A stretch of 64,000 nt of DNA from Panulirus ornatus (Eukaryota > Arthropoda > Malacostraca > Decapoda > Palinuridae): the NCBI RefSeq assembly GCF_036320965.1, contig NC_092258.1, positions 1,398,001 to 1,462,000 of the forward strand, in the 5' to 3' direction. Under the pieces are notes generated by a model, which searched no databases, was not told the origin of the DNA, and saw nothing but the letters and a program-made list of their open reading frames with translations. Positions 1-12,055 of this stretch are shown one piece after another. Position numbers and translations under genes: made by a program. Each line of letters opens with the position of its first letter. Position 1 is the first letter of the stretch.

Positions 1-94
1 GGGCCACACAATAATCGTCTGAGGCAGCTGCTTGCAGAGCATTGAGTGGTCTAGCTAGTGGTGGGGGAACACAAGGAACCAGCTCTTGGGGGCA

Positions 95-1650
95 AAAACC
101 AAAGTAATACCTATAGAAGAGGGAAAGTGAACCAACATTGTGGCATACAGCAAGGGGTCAAATTTGGAAATTAGCCTGGGACAGGTTTTTATTTTGAACT
201 GCTTTTGACTCAACTATGTCAAGTAAGGATACAGAGATAGAACCACTCCAAATGTGAGAGCAGTACTCCATATATGGATGAACTAATCCCTTGTTTAAGC
301 AGAGCAACTGTTCAGAAGGGAAGAAATTCTAAAATCTAAACAGCAAATGCAGTTCCTTTATGGCAGAATTAGCTATTCCTGTAATGTGGGGTTTCCAAGA
401 AAGAGTGGATGTGACAGTATTACCAAGTATGTTCATCAAAGGAGAGGCGAGAGTTGTGAGGAGCTTCTGATAGACATATGTAGAATTTTTATCAAGACCA
501 TGAGTCTTATATAGGGAGAGACACTTTACAATCCTATTTGTTTTTTCTAGATATTTCATTGCTTTCTAGGGTCTCATCGTTTCATCTCATTGGGGCTGGG
601 TCATTAGAACATTTCACTGTGAAAACACTTATAAACTTGTCATTAAGTTCCTCATATATCCTTATATATTCTTCAGCCCTATCTTGTGCATCCCCTAGCA
701 TTATTAGATGCTTTTTAACTGATAATTTTCTCTTGAAGAATTTGTGGAAAAGTTTAGGACTGTCTCCTTCTTTATCTACAGTATCTCTGCAGTTTATTTC
801 TTTCTCCTTTCTTAACCTGCAATAGTCATTTCTTGCTATTGTACCTTTTGAATGTTGGCAGGCTGGATCTATACTGTATCTTTCTACAACACTTTGAGAA
901 GCTCCTTTGCTTTTTGACATCTTATACTGAATAATTTCTTCCCTTGACTTTGCATGAAGTCAATGGTACCTTTGTTCCTATTCTTTCCTTGCAAAGTTCA
1001 CAAAACTTTTTAACACAAAGCCATGGTTCTGTATAAATTCAATTTTACATTCTCATTGAGGCAGGTTTCATTGTTGCTCTTTTTGTACTAATTTACCACA
1101 TAATCAAACTCCAGCATTACATGATCACTTCCAAATTATTGGTATACCATTGTGATACATGTATTATTCATGCTACTAAACAAGAAGATAAGATCCAGTA
1201 TTGAAGGTTTATCAGTCCCCTGATCCTAGTAGTACCTGGTCACATTCTGGTAGAGGAAATCATCCTGTAAGAACTTTTCACCATGAGTCTGTCTCATTGG
1301 GGTCAATCTCTTTATTTGAAATCCATTATTAATGCTTTACCATCTATGATAAGTTTGAGTTTGCTTCACACTGAATAATTATTCATTGCTATCAATACAT
1401 TTTCTTTGGTTCATTGAATGTTTTGGAAAGTTATACATTAACATATCTAAGCTCTTCATTCCTAGAGTTTCTCTCCCCATCAGGTTTTGTATGAAATCCC
1501 TGGGATACAAACCGGAATTTCTTGAATCTGAAAGCTCTTTTATTAGAAAGGCCACTTCTCTTTCCCTGCTTACTATTATGCATTCCTCAGAACAGTTGAA
1601 ATCTTACAGCTTATACCTTTAAATAAGTTTTGTTTCCAGAACCCCATTAA
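95..1650 (-). mobile_element. Degenerate CR1/Jockey-type LINE remnant (LINE C group)
   Basis: Read on the minus strand, broken frames give an endonuclease end (SILDLIF, then GSDHVMLEFD, about 1225-1090), an EN-RT linker (582-920, with SPKLFHKFFKRKL), an RT start (about 559-430) and an RT C-terminus (LGNTVTSTLSWKPHI through MEYCSHIWSGS, about 430-200). The GVPQGS and FADD catalytic boxes are missing: the sequence jumps at about 430 from the early RT to the region after the catalytic core, so a large internal deletion has occurred. Stops and frameshifts elsewhere mark it as old and dead. The order endonuclease, linker, RT fits a non-LTR element; the clade is an inference. Confidence 0.7.
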
Positions 1651-4600
1651 CAGAAGGCACATTATCTCTATATCAGTCTATGAATACTACCTCTTCGCCT
1701 TTTCCTAACAGTTCACGTTTGTGTACTTTTCAGTTTGACAATTCCATTGCTTAACATTCTTGACCTCTTGCTGGTTCTGGTGGGGCTGTTTCGTCCTCTT
1801 AACTCATTTGATGTCTCTCCTCTCCTTGATCTATCACATCTGATAAACATCCCACTGCCTTTCACCTTATTCTTAACCCTTGAGGTGTTAATTCATCTGA
1901 AAGGATACTCCCACAGTGTGAAAAAAAAAAGACAATTTGTCTCCTTAAAGAATAATTCTGTATCACATGCAATAGAAGAAAGTTCCCAGAAAAGTACCAT
2001 ACTTTCCTCTAACTGGTGTGAGACGATGATGAGTGGATGCAGGAAGGCCCTATCTGGTGGCATGGATACTCCTAATTCATGTAAGTATTCAATAATTATG
2101 GCTTGTTCCAGGAATAATTCCATTCATCATACACCTATAAACATTACTTACCTCTCTATACATTTTTCCAGGTGTGATTTCATGAATATTTGCATATTCT
2201 TTAATTGTATATATTCTTAATTCACTATATGGTTATTGAGCTAAACAAATATCATTTACACAAACAGAATAATATTTATGCAAATAAATGAAAATAAATA
2301 CCTGACTTTTATCAAAAATATAAATACTAAAATGAAAGTTTATAAATGACAATATTGTGTGCATAAACCTGGCTTCCGGCCATGAAGAAATATGAATCTA
2401 AAAATCTATGGGCAACTAAGATGTGTGACTTTTTCCTGTTGTGCCATACTCCTTGTGACATTTGAGGATAAGAGGTGGTCATATATCAGTTATGAATTCA
2501 AATGAGGGATGGAACCATTCAGCCCTATATGAGGTCCAGAACAGTCCTTGCTTTAGTACCTCCTGGCTATATGACTCATAGTATGAATGTAACCAAAACT
2601 GGTCATCTCCTTATCTCTTGATTATATCTCAATTATTCTTTCTTTCTTCACAGACACTGCACCTAACATTTCTTAAGCCTCCAGTACTCTTGATCAGCAT
2701 TCTTTCTCCCTTTCCTCTTTTTCTGAAATACTATCTTCTAATTCAATAATCATCAGTGATTTACATCTGTCAACCTCTAGCTTTACTAATATATATGAAA
2801 AGGAAGTCCTATCTACTGTCTGCACACTTGCCAGGGAAGATGCCACACTAACCCCTATACACAGTTGTAGATGCAACGAAGAAGCTGCCAGATGCACTGC
2901 AAGTGAATAGCCACCTTTTGTGAGGCTATATCATTGGAAGAACAGCACTGTCAAAGAACTTGTCGCTCCTAGGGAATCCATCATTTCCCTGCTACCAGAA
3001 GCAGCATTGTTTTGGAGCTGCAGGAGCTCCCGGAAAAGGGGTCCTGGAGTAACTCTATAACCCTTTTCAAAATAGGTCCTTTCTATACACTAACAATGAT
3101 AAAACATTGCTGAAGGTGACCTTTCATTTGTGGTGTAACCATTCCAAAAAAAGTCTGTTAAAACAAGTTGCTGATGAAAGTGAAAAATGGTAAGATGCTC
3201 ATTTCTGAAAGGGATGGGATCTAGATTGTAATTGTGGAATTAATTTGCAAAGTCACTGAAGAACTGGAAGTTAGGAATGTGTTTAAATATCTGGGAGTGA
3301 AGTTTAATAGGGATGACTGTGAGATTGCTGAAGTTGAAGACATCATGCAAAGGACAAAAATTGAGGCTGAAGAGGAAAATTTTCCCCATAGCTAATGTCT
3401 GGTAGTAAAACCAAGAGTGTGAAAGTCAGGATAAGAAAAAATCAAAGCGTAAGAGATGGCTAATTTGCATAGCATAAGTTGAATCAGGAGAGACAGAATG
3501 AAAATGTAAGGTTATGTGGAGCTAAGAAGTCATTAGAAGGGCGAATACATGAAAGTCCCTTGGGATGGTAAAGTAACATAAAACACATGGCAAAAGTCAG
3601 TTTGGTCAAGAAGATAAACAGCAGGACATCAGATGAAAGAAAAGGAAAGATGTAATGAGAAAATTGATCAATGATATTCAAACCTTCTTTAAGGCCCACT
3701 AAACTTATTCATCATATTAGTGTGGCACCACCATTTCATTGTCAATGATATCTACCAGCATCAATAAGGTATATACCAGCCAAGTGTCATTAGGGGTTCA
3801 GTTACAAAGGAAATAAAGATAAAAATAATCATGGCAAATACAAAAAAATGTGAAATTGTTGAGACAATAGAGAAGACTGTACAGTGGTCAAAGTTATGAT
3901 AGTGCACAATGAAAAATGATTGTAGTTATGATGTGAATTTTGGGCCGGAAAGGTACAGGTTGAAATGTGGATGATGGAAAGGGATTTGGTAATGGAGAGG
4001 AAATTCATATACCTTTCCTAACACATTCTCAGTTGCATCTATAAAATGGGTGAACTTTACCAGTATGGGGTTAGATACATATTGGCTGCCTAGGTGATGT
4101 GGCAGTTTGCTTGAGCATCACCACCACATGAATCACTTGGGTATTAGATGTATCAATTGAAAACAGTGGCACAGCATGGATACCACAGCCTTCTGCAAGC
4201 AATGACAGTCCAGATTCTTGCGTGTTTCATCTATGTAATATAAGGCATTTCAATATGATGACAATAACAGTAAAAGCTGTTGTAATTGTGCCATTCTGAA
4301 AAAAAATGCTGTATGACCATGTTTAAATTTTTTTGGCACATCAGAAATGCATCTGCAGCTCACTGATTTGTTGGGGCACTTCGACTGATAATCATTTGTG
4401 CTATGGGAGAGAGGATCAGATCAGTGGGAGCATTTTGTGTATAGGGATGGTGTGACTGAAGACTTGTCTCAATTGACATGTAAAGAGAAAAAATAAAAAG
4501 CACATTTTATGTGTTACATCAATGTTTCACCAGCACATGGGGTACAGGTTTAAGATTATGTGAGTGTGATGTCCTTGTTGATTCATCTTATCAAACTGGG

Positions 4601-5617
4601 AAGGGAGTAATGATAATAGCTAGTTTAGTAGATGGGAACATTCAATGCACAATTCCTATACATCTGTGGAACTAGGATAAATGAGGATCCTTTGTGAACA
4701 CTTACTCAGCATTTTGTTATTGCACCTACTATCGTAAAAATACATAATCAAATGCATCTACTGGCATTACATGAACAAACATGTTCTCCACCTATCTTAG
4801 GAATAGCACCATCTGTACAGTATTTCAATGGACAAATACTCTTCCCTACAATGAACAATGGTCAGGTGAAACATCTTTGTCATACACCTTTAACCCCTTA
4901 ATGCCTCCACCCGGATATTCACACAAACTGAATGATGCCCCTAGAGGTATATTCATGCATTGGGTTCCATGCCTCAAATTCATGGCTGTGCACCAAGCCT
5001 GGGTGGTGACTGAGGTGGCAGTGCTTGATAATATCTCCCAATAATCAGTTATCCTCCAGCCATGTCAATAAAGCGCATTTTCAATTAGTTTTCCGGGAAG
5101 AAAACTAAGCAGTTTTTAACGAGATTAAAAGGACCAGGAAGACGCTCCAGGTATAATTTACAATGATGATCTGTCATCAAATGGTGATGAGAGATTTTTA
5201 GGTCACTGACTTTTTCAGCATCAAAAGTTGACCAAGATGTGGCAAGAGAATGTTTTTAGCTAAAGTAGAGGCAGTGCTGCTAGTGCTCGCCTGACAACAT
5301 AATGTTTTTCACCTGTGTGGTTAGTAATTGTACAAACTTTTAATAGTTTTATCGTTTTGAAGAAATTCTAAGTGAATCACTTTTGATATAGCAGGAAAAG
5401 ATTTATAAAAAATATAGTGCAGGTGAAATAAATGATAAAACATATACAGTGGCAACTTACTTGAAACTTAGCCATTATTCTTGTACTTTTAGCACATTGT
5501 GCTGAAACATCTACAAAACTTTAAAAGCGAAAAAACACAAAAATAAAAATATACTTCTGGTGATTTTTTGTTATATGAATATTCCTCTCACCCTTAAGAC
5601 TGCAAACCTACCCCTTT
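1651..5617. other. Intergenic; no gene recognised
   Basis: No open frame here reads like a conserved protein. A minus-strand frame at 1893-2123 and a plus-strand frame at 1735-2220 are open but match nothing I know. A plus-strand scrap at about 3270-3350 (NVFKYLGVKFN) looks like the post-catalytic part of a LINE RT, so at least part of the interval is decayed retrotransposon. Confidence 0.5.
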
Positions 5618-5830
5618 TTCCAGGACCCTGGCATTTATGTCCATCACCACCTCATTAGGAAGCATTAAACAGCCATGGTGACATCACACATCCATACAGC
5701 AAACTTATCTCCACATGGATCCACTCATCCTTCTCTACTACTCATACATGCCATTTTCTCAATAAAAACTCCTTACTGTATCTAGTAGCATTCCTCTCAT
5801 TATAATCTGCACAAATTAGCTTACATCTGG
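5618..5830 (-). mobile_element. LINE A fragment, RT core, strongly diverged
   Basis: The plus-strand text (aacagccatggtgacatcac and what follows) is a diverged copy of the antisense LINE A segment around its [11 protein letters not shown] block. Only about 200 bp survive, without an open frame. Confidence 0.6.
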
Positions 5831-6329
5831 AATAAGCTCAGCTCTCTTGGAAGGTCCGTGTTTTTCTATTGCAAATCAAACTAACAGTTACTGAACTGAA
5901 CTTAGCTAATCACTTCCAGCTTAGATTCCAAGTGGCACCCCAGAATCTGATTTGTGGAAGAAACTTTTTAATGGTCACTGATATGACATGGATAAAACAT
6001 GCTCAAAGCAAGGCAATCTCAGGTAGAGAATAAAGAGGGGAAAAAAGAAAGAATGAAGAAATTAATCAGGTCTCCATCTAAGGTAAAAGGGATAAAGAGA
6101 GAAAAAAATTGAAAATGTCTCCTCAGGTGTTTGTGGACTTGACTAGAGGAGGAAATACAAACCAAGGAAGAGTACTCCATAATTTGTTGTCTGTGGAAAT
6201 GAAGCAACAAAAGCCCACCCTCTTCCACTGTAAACAGTGCTGAAAAATAGGTTAGGTGTGGAAAATGGCAAAACTGGCTTGAAGGAAATTTTCAATTTAC
6301 TTTTGTGAACTATTTTGTATATAGTATCT

Positions 6330-6845
6330 ATTTATCTATCTCTGATGCCAATTCCAATTAGAACTCCCTCAAAGGAATGGCCATGGCAACAGTCTCCATA
6401 ACTAAAGAACTCCAGTGCCACTTCTTAGCCTCTAAGCCTTACACTTAACAGGACACTGGCAGAGGGCAAGTCTAGTGCAGTGTTTGCAGAAGCTTCTACC
6501 TAATGTTCCTAATGACTTCTATCTAATGCTCCAACCTACTACTACCTAAAGCTTTTGCGTAAATGTTCACATCTACCACGTCTATCTACTGTTCCTAACA
6601 TTTTGCCAAAAGGCAGGGCAAGTGCATAGTGCTCACTACAGGAAAATCTAGTTACGAAGAATGAGCTGCATGAGTTGTTGTCAAGTGTTACATATGACAA
6701 GGAAAGATTCTATGTTTGTGAACAGAATGCCAGTGGTCCACATGTTAGTGAGGCAGAAAGAAAAGACAGCTACCTAGGTCGAGTGCAATTTGACAACCTC
6801 TAAAGCGCAGGCTCACTAAGCAGGTGTCACTAACTCTCCCAATAT
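6330..6845 (-). repeat. SINE-like interspersed repeat (SINE B), copy 1
   Basis: About 500 bp that recurs at 37305-37780: both carry gatgcc(t)attcc..tagaactccctcaaa near one end, a middle run of short repeats around 'aatgttcctac', a conserved 'ttttgccagaaggcagggc' block and a far end with gctcactaagcag. On the minus strand the last ~80 bp resemble the 3' end of LINE B (compare 23510-23585), as expected of a SINE using that LINE's machinery. No reading frame is present. Confidence 0.65.
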
Positions 6846-7944
6846 TCAGGCAGGTAGTACTAGTAATATACCTCCTTGATCACTGGCTGCCTACCAACTA
6901 CTACCTATATAATATTATAGCATATTTCTAGTAACAGTCTTGCAAATGCAATTTTTCATTTCTCAGGAATTTTGCATTTTCAGTATTTTCTCATATGTGT
7001 TAATAACAAGGTAAACATTTATGTCCATCCATTTACTTCTATTGATGAACTTTAGCATTAAGAGCAAATTTTGAATCGATTTCTACTTGATGCAGTTTTT
7101 GTTTAGACTCACTTCAAACCACAAGATGGTCCTAAGAGCAGGCATGTCAGAGATCAACCAAATCTCTAATCAAATTTTTCTTCTGTAGAAGTTTAACACC
7201 TTGGTATGTCACTATTACAGTGTAGTACGTAGTTGATTGTCAAACTTTAATCCCTGTGATACTTTCTGGCAATGGAATGGTAGATTTCTGCAGTAAAATG
7301 ATTGTGTAAAAATGCCAAGTTGATGCACTGTACACAAAAGCTGTGTGAAACCTCGGTAACTCAAAAACGAAAAATGAATTGCTGTAACTGTGCTGCTGTT
7401 ACGTGATTACCTCAATTCAAAATGAGAATTGAAATATGTCTCTTGTCTCCTTAACTGCGTAAAGGAGATGACATCATCTTGAAACTCAAGATTCTAAATC
7501 ATAAGTAACACCCTGGCAAAAGCACAGAACTTGAGGGAGAATTGACGAGGTTTCACTGTGCTGCCATATCTTGGCTTAGAGTTGCCACCCTAAGGAGTAA
7601 TAAAACACATCTGGGTAAAGCTTTGTTGTATTTTTTGTAACCAGCTCATTTTGAAGTGCAATTTTACATGTGACAATCATTTACGAATCAATTACTACCA
7701 CGGAACCAGAACTAAAAATATAGCCATGACCCTAAAGAGTGAAACCTTGTTAACTCAAGCTCAGTTCCATACAAACTGATATAAAACAGAAAAAGAAGAG
7801 AAGATTTACAAAAGAAAACATACAGTAGTTTACTACGCTTTGATCAACTATTATGAAGTCCAGTTCATACAAGAGGCAGCTGTACAAGTTTGAACTTAGA
7901 CTTTGTAGCTACGGGTGATAGTTCCTCTCACCACCGTCCCTGGG
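6846..7944. other. Intergenic, 3' flank of the minus-strand gene
   Basis: Contains the 3' UTR of the gene ending at 7945, on the minus strand. No AATAAA on the minus strand was found close to the stop; a weaker ATTAAA (TTTAAT on plus, near 7246) is the nearest candidate I saw. No other gene is visible. Confidence 0.4.
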
Positions 7945-8290
7945 CTAAAACAGGTAGACGTCAAAGTCCATCAAGTCGCTCAGACTGAAATCAAGATCTG
8001 GAATGTCCACACTACTATCAAACGTACTTCCTGTAAATGACTGTTTCCTGGGACGTCCACGTTGCCTTTTGGCTGGTGGTGGACCTGTATGGTCATCAGA
8101 AGATACAGCCTCCGAGTGTGAGACCACGGAAGGGGTACTCCCAACCGAGGTCAGTCGAAGGTTTGCATCTACCTCCATACTGCCCACACTATCTAAATCA
8201 CCCAGGGCTTCCTCTAGGGCCTCCTCCAGGTCCAAGATGGGCTCTAAGCGTTCGTCCTCCTCGCAGTCAACTGGACAACCACTAGACAGG
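7945..8290 (-). CDS. Minus-strand gene, last exon (AT-hook and acidic tail)
   Basis: Acceptor tttgcctttcag ends just before 8290; the exon enters at phase 2 and ends with TAG at 7947-7945. It encodes an acidic Glu/Leu stretch (EEALEEALGDL), a Ser-rich linker, the AT-hook RGRP core and the C-terminal tail. Confidence 0.75.
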
Positions 8291-11200
8291 CTGAAAGGCA
8301 AAGATATTTTAAATCTGCTCTTTTTATGCACAACCAAGAAATCATTTTGAAATCAATTCTGAGTGCCTAAAGAATAGCAATACAGTAAGCAGGGAACATG
8401 AAATAGGAGCAAATGAAGAATTTTAATCTTATAAAGTTAAACCTTAGCAAAATTCTTTCACAAGATATGTCAAATTGGACAATAAGTGCAATCAACTTAC
8501 TTTCCATGATTTATGAAGATGGGTAAGAGAGTAAATTTAGTTGAAAACTATTAAACAAGCTAGAAGGATTTCATGGTCTGAATAGCATCCACAACCATTA
8601 GGATTAAAGTGACATTCTGTGAAAATCCAAGGAACTTAAGAGTTCCAAAAAACACAGAGTAATGAATTTCAGCATTCCACTTAAATCAGAATTAACAGCA
8701 ATTTAATATCTACAGTAAGAACAGCATTAAAAAAGGATTTATGTTTCAGACTCTTCCAGATTTTTAAAGCAGAAATGTAACATAAATAGCAACCTAATTT
8801 GGTAACCATGAAAACACATCTGACAGCAAATAGAAAGTTAAGTCTATCATTTGCACCTTAAAAAAAGCTGTTCTTATGATAACTTGTGTACACAAAATCA
8901 GACTTCCAATGAGGACGATGAAGCAAGGGTGTCTACTACTACCGATTTCACATAACTGAGCAACCAGTTAAACAAAATATCTTACTATTACAGCCAAATC
9001 ATCATATCAGCCTCACAAACTGGAAATCAGATTCCATTCGAAAATGCTACAGATACTGTTGTGGAAATCAGATTCCATTTTTACGTGCTAGTGAAAATGT
9101 TGGCTCTATGTCAAACCAAAATCAGCTGAACATGAAGCCTGATCATTGGTATTGGCTTTAGCCTCTTTCTGCCTGCTCTGATACTGCCTAAACCAACTAG
9201 CTCATAAACTGATCTAACTTACAGTAGTCACTTTACATACATTAACTTAATGTACCATAAGATGACCAAGTTCTGGACATCTACCCATGCATTAATACCT
9301 GAAAATAAATGACTGGTCATTTTCTATCCAAAAGAGGTATGCAAGAATAATTTCATACCTAAATACTTACAACTTCAGCAAGAGCAAATAATTTAACAAT
9401 CAAAATATTAGTTCTAGGAATGAAAATTTTAAAACGTCTTTACTAAACTCAGAAAAGTTAAAAAAAGGTCACCAAAGAAAAGTCAACGTACATCTACATG
9501 AATGTGGTTTAGGAACGTGCAATGGGTATTGGGTTGATGTCGAGTTAGATGTCAAAGGTTCAAACTAGTGATGAATCAGTCGACAATGAGATGAAGCGAC
9601 CCACAAGTTCGCTAGCCCCGTTGTCGCCACTCCGACAACCGGCTACAGCCAAGATTTCTGAAATTGGGAATTTTGGCATAGGTATGGTTGCATGAGCAGG
9701 AAGAGAACTGCCATGAAACTGCTGTGCTCCGACACTGTCACATGTGAGTGGAACAGCAATATAAGCGCTGCCATCTGAGTTAGAGGCTTATGTACTGCAA
9801 GCAGTTTTACTTAATGGTAGTTTCGGCTCATATTGGCTGGTCATCTCACAAGGGGTCTTAATGCCCTTATTACAATGCCTCTCCCTCATCACTTTGGGAA
9901 CGATTAGCTATTACTATGTGCATGAGGCTTGCACAATGGGAGAGACTACCTTAAAAGTAACATTACTCTCACTACACTAGCATTAAATCTATTGCATTTA
10001 AAATCAGAGCAGTGATAAGCATACCTTAACATTAATACACATGAAGCATTGCAAACTCCCTAATCCTGATGGATATCTATTATTTGCTTTGCTATGATTC
10101 AAGTGTAATTATCTTAGATGTTAATTAAAGATGCTGGCTTGCTTTCTCTAACATTTGAAATAATCAAGTGATTATATAAAAAATAAACAAGCAAAATTCA
10201 TAAATAAATAACTTAAAAAAAAGAAAAAAATCTTTTATATATGCACTTGGTGAAGTTAGTCAGAGAAAGCCTTCCTAATTGTTAATCACAAACAGGAGCT
10301 AGCATAACAGCACACCTCGGAGAGATGGGTGAGGGTGGCAGGTACGTGTACTGATCGACGGAGTTGTTGAGTGAACCCAGCTGATCAAAAGTGGTGGAGA
10401 GATCGGGAGAGCTCAGATGGTCAGGCGTATCTATGTGATCTGGAGAGTCTAGTTGCTGAATCACCTCCACTTGTCTCTGCCGCAACTGCTGCTGTTGCTG
10501 TTGCTGCTGTTGCAAATGTTGCTGTAGCTGCAGCTTTAGTTGCTGTTGCTGCTGCTGATACTGCTGTTGGTGAAGATGCAAGTGATGAAATGGAGACTGT
10601 TCCAGCTGAACACGAGACTCTGTGTGATCCAGACGACTCTTGGTCTTGCTGTTAGAGCTACTATTAACACGTTGTTTGTTCACAATGTAACGGACGGGCT
10701 TTCGCACAGTTGTGCGGTCTTGAGTCTTTTTGTACAAACGCCTTGGCTCTTCATGCAATTTCTGAAAGGAATAATTACTTCTAAACAAAATCTCTACAAT
10801 CAGTATGTCAACTGTACGTATATCCCATTTCAAAAAAGACAGTTGATAAAGAGATGACACAATAACATCAATAACTTACTTTGCCTGGTTCATGATTGTG
10901 TTCATGACATATCTCCTTTACTACAAGAGCTTGACCATCATTGGATGTTGACAGCCGGACCTTGAATGGGCAACCTCCCGCTGATGTTCTAGAAATGCAA
11001 CACAGTTTAGTAATACTCATCATAAAACTAAGCCATTCTCTAGTTAATAACTAATAAAAAACCATATCCATATGTGAATAAAACTAAAGTAATCCTGCAT
11101 TTGATCAAAGGCACCATCACTACATATTAGGCACCTCACAGCAAGCATAGCGTGCTGATAAGTGGTATCTTTTGAAGTCAGACTAGTGAAGATGCCATAG

Positions 11201-11326
11201 ACAGGTGGTGGTTGTCAAAGCGTGCAATAGAATAAGAGAGGTGTAAGGATATTATTTGCTGGGAGGGTGTATATGACTGGGAGATGTACAAAAGAAAGCA
11301 ACAGGGAGGAAAGTGGAAGGTGTTGG

Positions 11327-11361
<35 letters not shown>

Positions 11362-12055
11362 GGAATGAGAGTTGGGGTGGGTGAGTATTAGCACACTTCG
11401 AGAATATGAAAAGGTTTTGGATTGAGGTTAAAAATGAAAAAAAACAAAGAGAACAAATGAGGACACTAGTGAAGAGGTAAATGGGGAAGTGGTAATAATA
11501 AAAAATGAGGTGAGGAAGGAAAACGGGAAAGGGGTAACAAGCAAAAACGAGGTGAGGAAGGTGAAGGGGAAACTAACCATCAACTGCGTTGCAACCTCAG
11601 CTCAAAGATTCCTCTCCCTTCAACAACAACAAACAACAAAAAGACAACACACACAATTACATAAAATCTCCTCCACCACATAGTTAACAACTGCACAATT
11701 CAGGCATACTTTTGTCAATGCGATATCAACACATTATATTATAAGGTAAATGGGGTTCAATATATCCAACAAAATACAAAAATGGCTAAACAAAACCACA
11801 TACTGATTGTGTATCTTGGTTTGGTCCGAAGGTCTCCGCCCACCGAAGACACACGAGTAGGTCAACTCGGCATATTTGAGAGCTGGGTTGAGGGACTTGC
11901 GGCGTGCCCTCTTTGCAGCAGCAACGACAGTCCTGGAATCACGCACCCAAAGTTGTACTTGTTCTAGTTCTTGAAATTCCTCCAACCGTCTGCTTAACTC
12001 ATCAAATGTGTAGAACTTGCTGCCCACTTTGAGCATCGCCGCAGCCTCCACACCC
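7945..12055 (-). CDS. Putative DNA-binding protein: FAR1/ZSWIM3-type finger, Gln-rich, AT-hook
   Basis: Spliced minus-strand gene: exons 12055-11804, 10988-10880, 10761-10316 and 8290-7945, all with AG acceptors and GT donors and matching phases (2, 0, 2). From the ATG at 12036-12034 the product is 377 residues. Residues 1-125 form a domain with FYTFDEL, then C62, C84 and H108-x-H110, the C..C..H-x-H plan of the FAR1/WRKY-GCM1-like N-terminal domain seen in ZSWIM3-type proteins. Residues 173-211 are Gln/His-rich. KRQRGRPRK at 337-345 is an AT-hook; the tail from 358 (IPDLDFSLSDLMDFDVYLF) is acidic/hydrophobic and could be an activation segment (inference). There is no SWIM finger and no transposase domain. 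Likely a nuclear transcriptional regulator or a domesticated transposon DNA-binding domain. The frame stays open upstream of 12036 to the acceptor at 12055, so a further 5' exon is possible. Confidence 0.75.
8291..10315 (-). other. Intron of the minus-strand gene
   Basis: About 2.0 kb of AT-rich sequence. I see no recognisable element apart from a short repeated block (ggaaatcagattccatt) at about 9022 and 9062. Confidence 0.55.
10316..10761 (-). CDS. Minus-strand gene, Gln-rich exon
   Basis: Acceptor attattcctttcag precedes 10761, phase 0 (KLHEEPRRLYKK). The donor is the weaker AG|GTGTGC at 10316/10315. If that donor is not used, the frame reads on to a stop at 10284-10282 and gives a shorter protein without the AT-hook exon. 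The proposed splice restores an open frame into an exon with a good acceptor. Confidence 0.7.
10470..10590 (-). repeat. CAG/CAA-type glutamine repeat in coding sequence
   Basis: On the minus strand this encodes blocks of Gln broken by Leu, Lys, His and Arg (for example LQQHLQQQQQQQQQL). Codons are mixed CAG and CAA, which usually makes such tracts more stable than pure CAG. Confidence 0.85.
10880..10988 (-). CDS. Minus-strand gene, finger-domain exon
   Basis: Acceptor gcatttctag, donor AAA|GTAAGT. Encodes TSAGGCPFKVRLS through EICHEHNHEPGK, that is the second Cys and the H-x-H pair of the finger. It is separated from the next exon by a 118-bp intron. Confidence 0.8.
11205..11610 (+). mobile_element. 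LINE A fragment (EN-RT linker) with an expanded A-run
   Basis: Lies in the intron between the two finger-domain exons. The plus strand reads NESWGG..ENMKRFWIEV..KQREQM, matching the linker of a better LINE A copy (51436-51822, minus: [20 protein letters not shown]). Where the LINE should read Lys-Lys-Arg, the DNA holds about 30 A residues (11329-11358). Confidence 0.65.
11804..12055 (-). CDS. Minus-strand gene, N-terminal exon
   Basis: Acceptor tgcatttttcag precedes 12055; donor AATCA|GTATGT at 11804/11803. It encodes GVEAAAMLKVGSKFYTFDEL through KIHNQ. The ATG at 12036-12034 has G at -3 (gcggcgATGC) and is the start chosen here; the upstream codons allow another exon to be joined at phase 2. 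Confidence 0.75.

Noticed and set aside
1735..2220. 161-codon plus-strand frame and its minus counterpart 1893-2123
   Set aside because: No motif, no repeat partner in the window; likely chance.
4896..5100. Possible piggyBac-type end (TTAACCCCTTAATGCC)
   Set aside because: TTAA followed by a CCC.. end is suggestive, but I found no matching inverted end or transposase frame nearby.
8003..8350. Plus-strand frames of 115 and 82 codons
   Set aside because: Antisense of the AT-hook exon of the minus-strand gene; Ser/Arg-rich composition is a by-product.
10371..10857. Plus-strand Ala/Val-rich and Leu-rich frames
   Set aside because: Antisense translation of the glutamine repeat.
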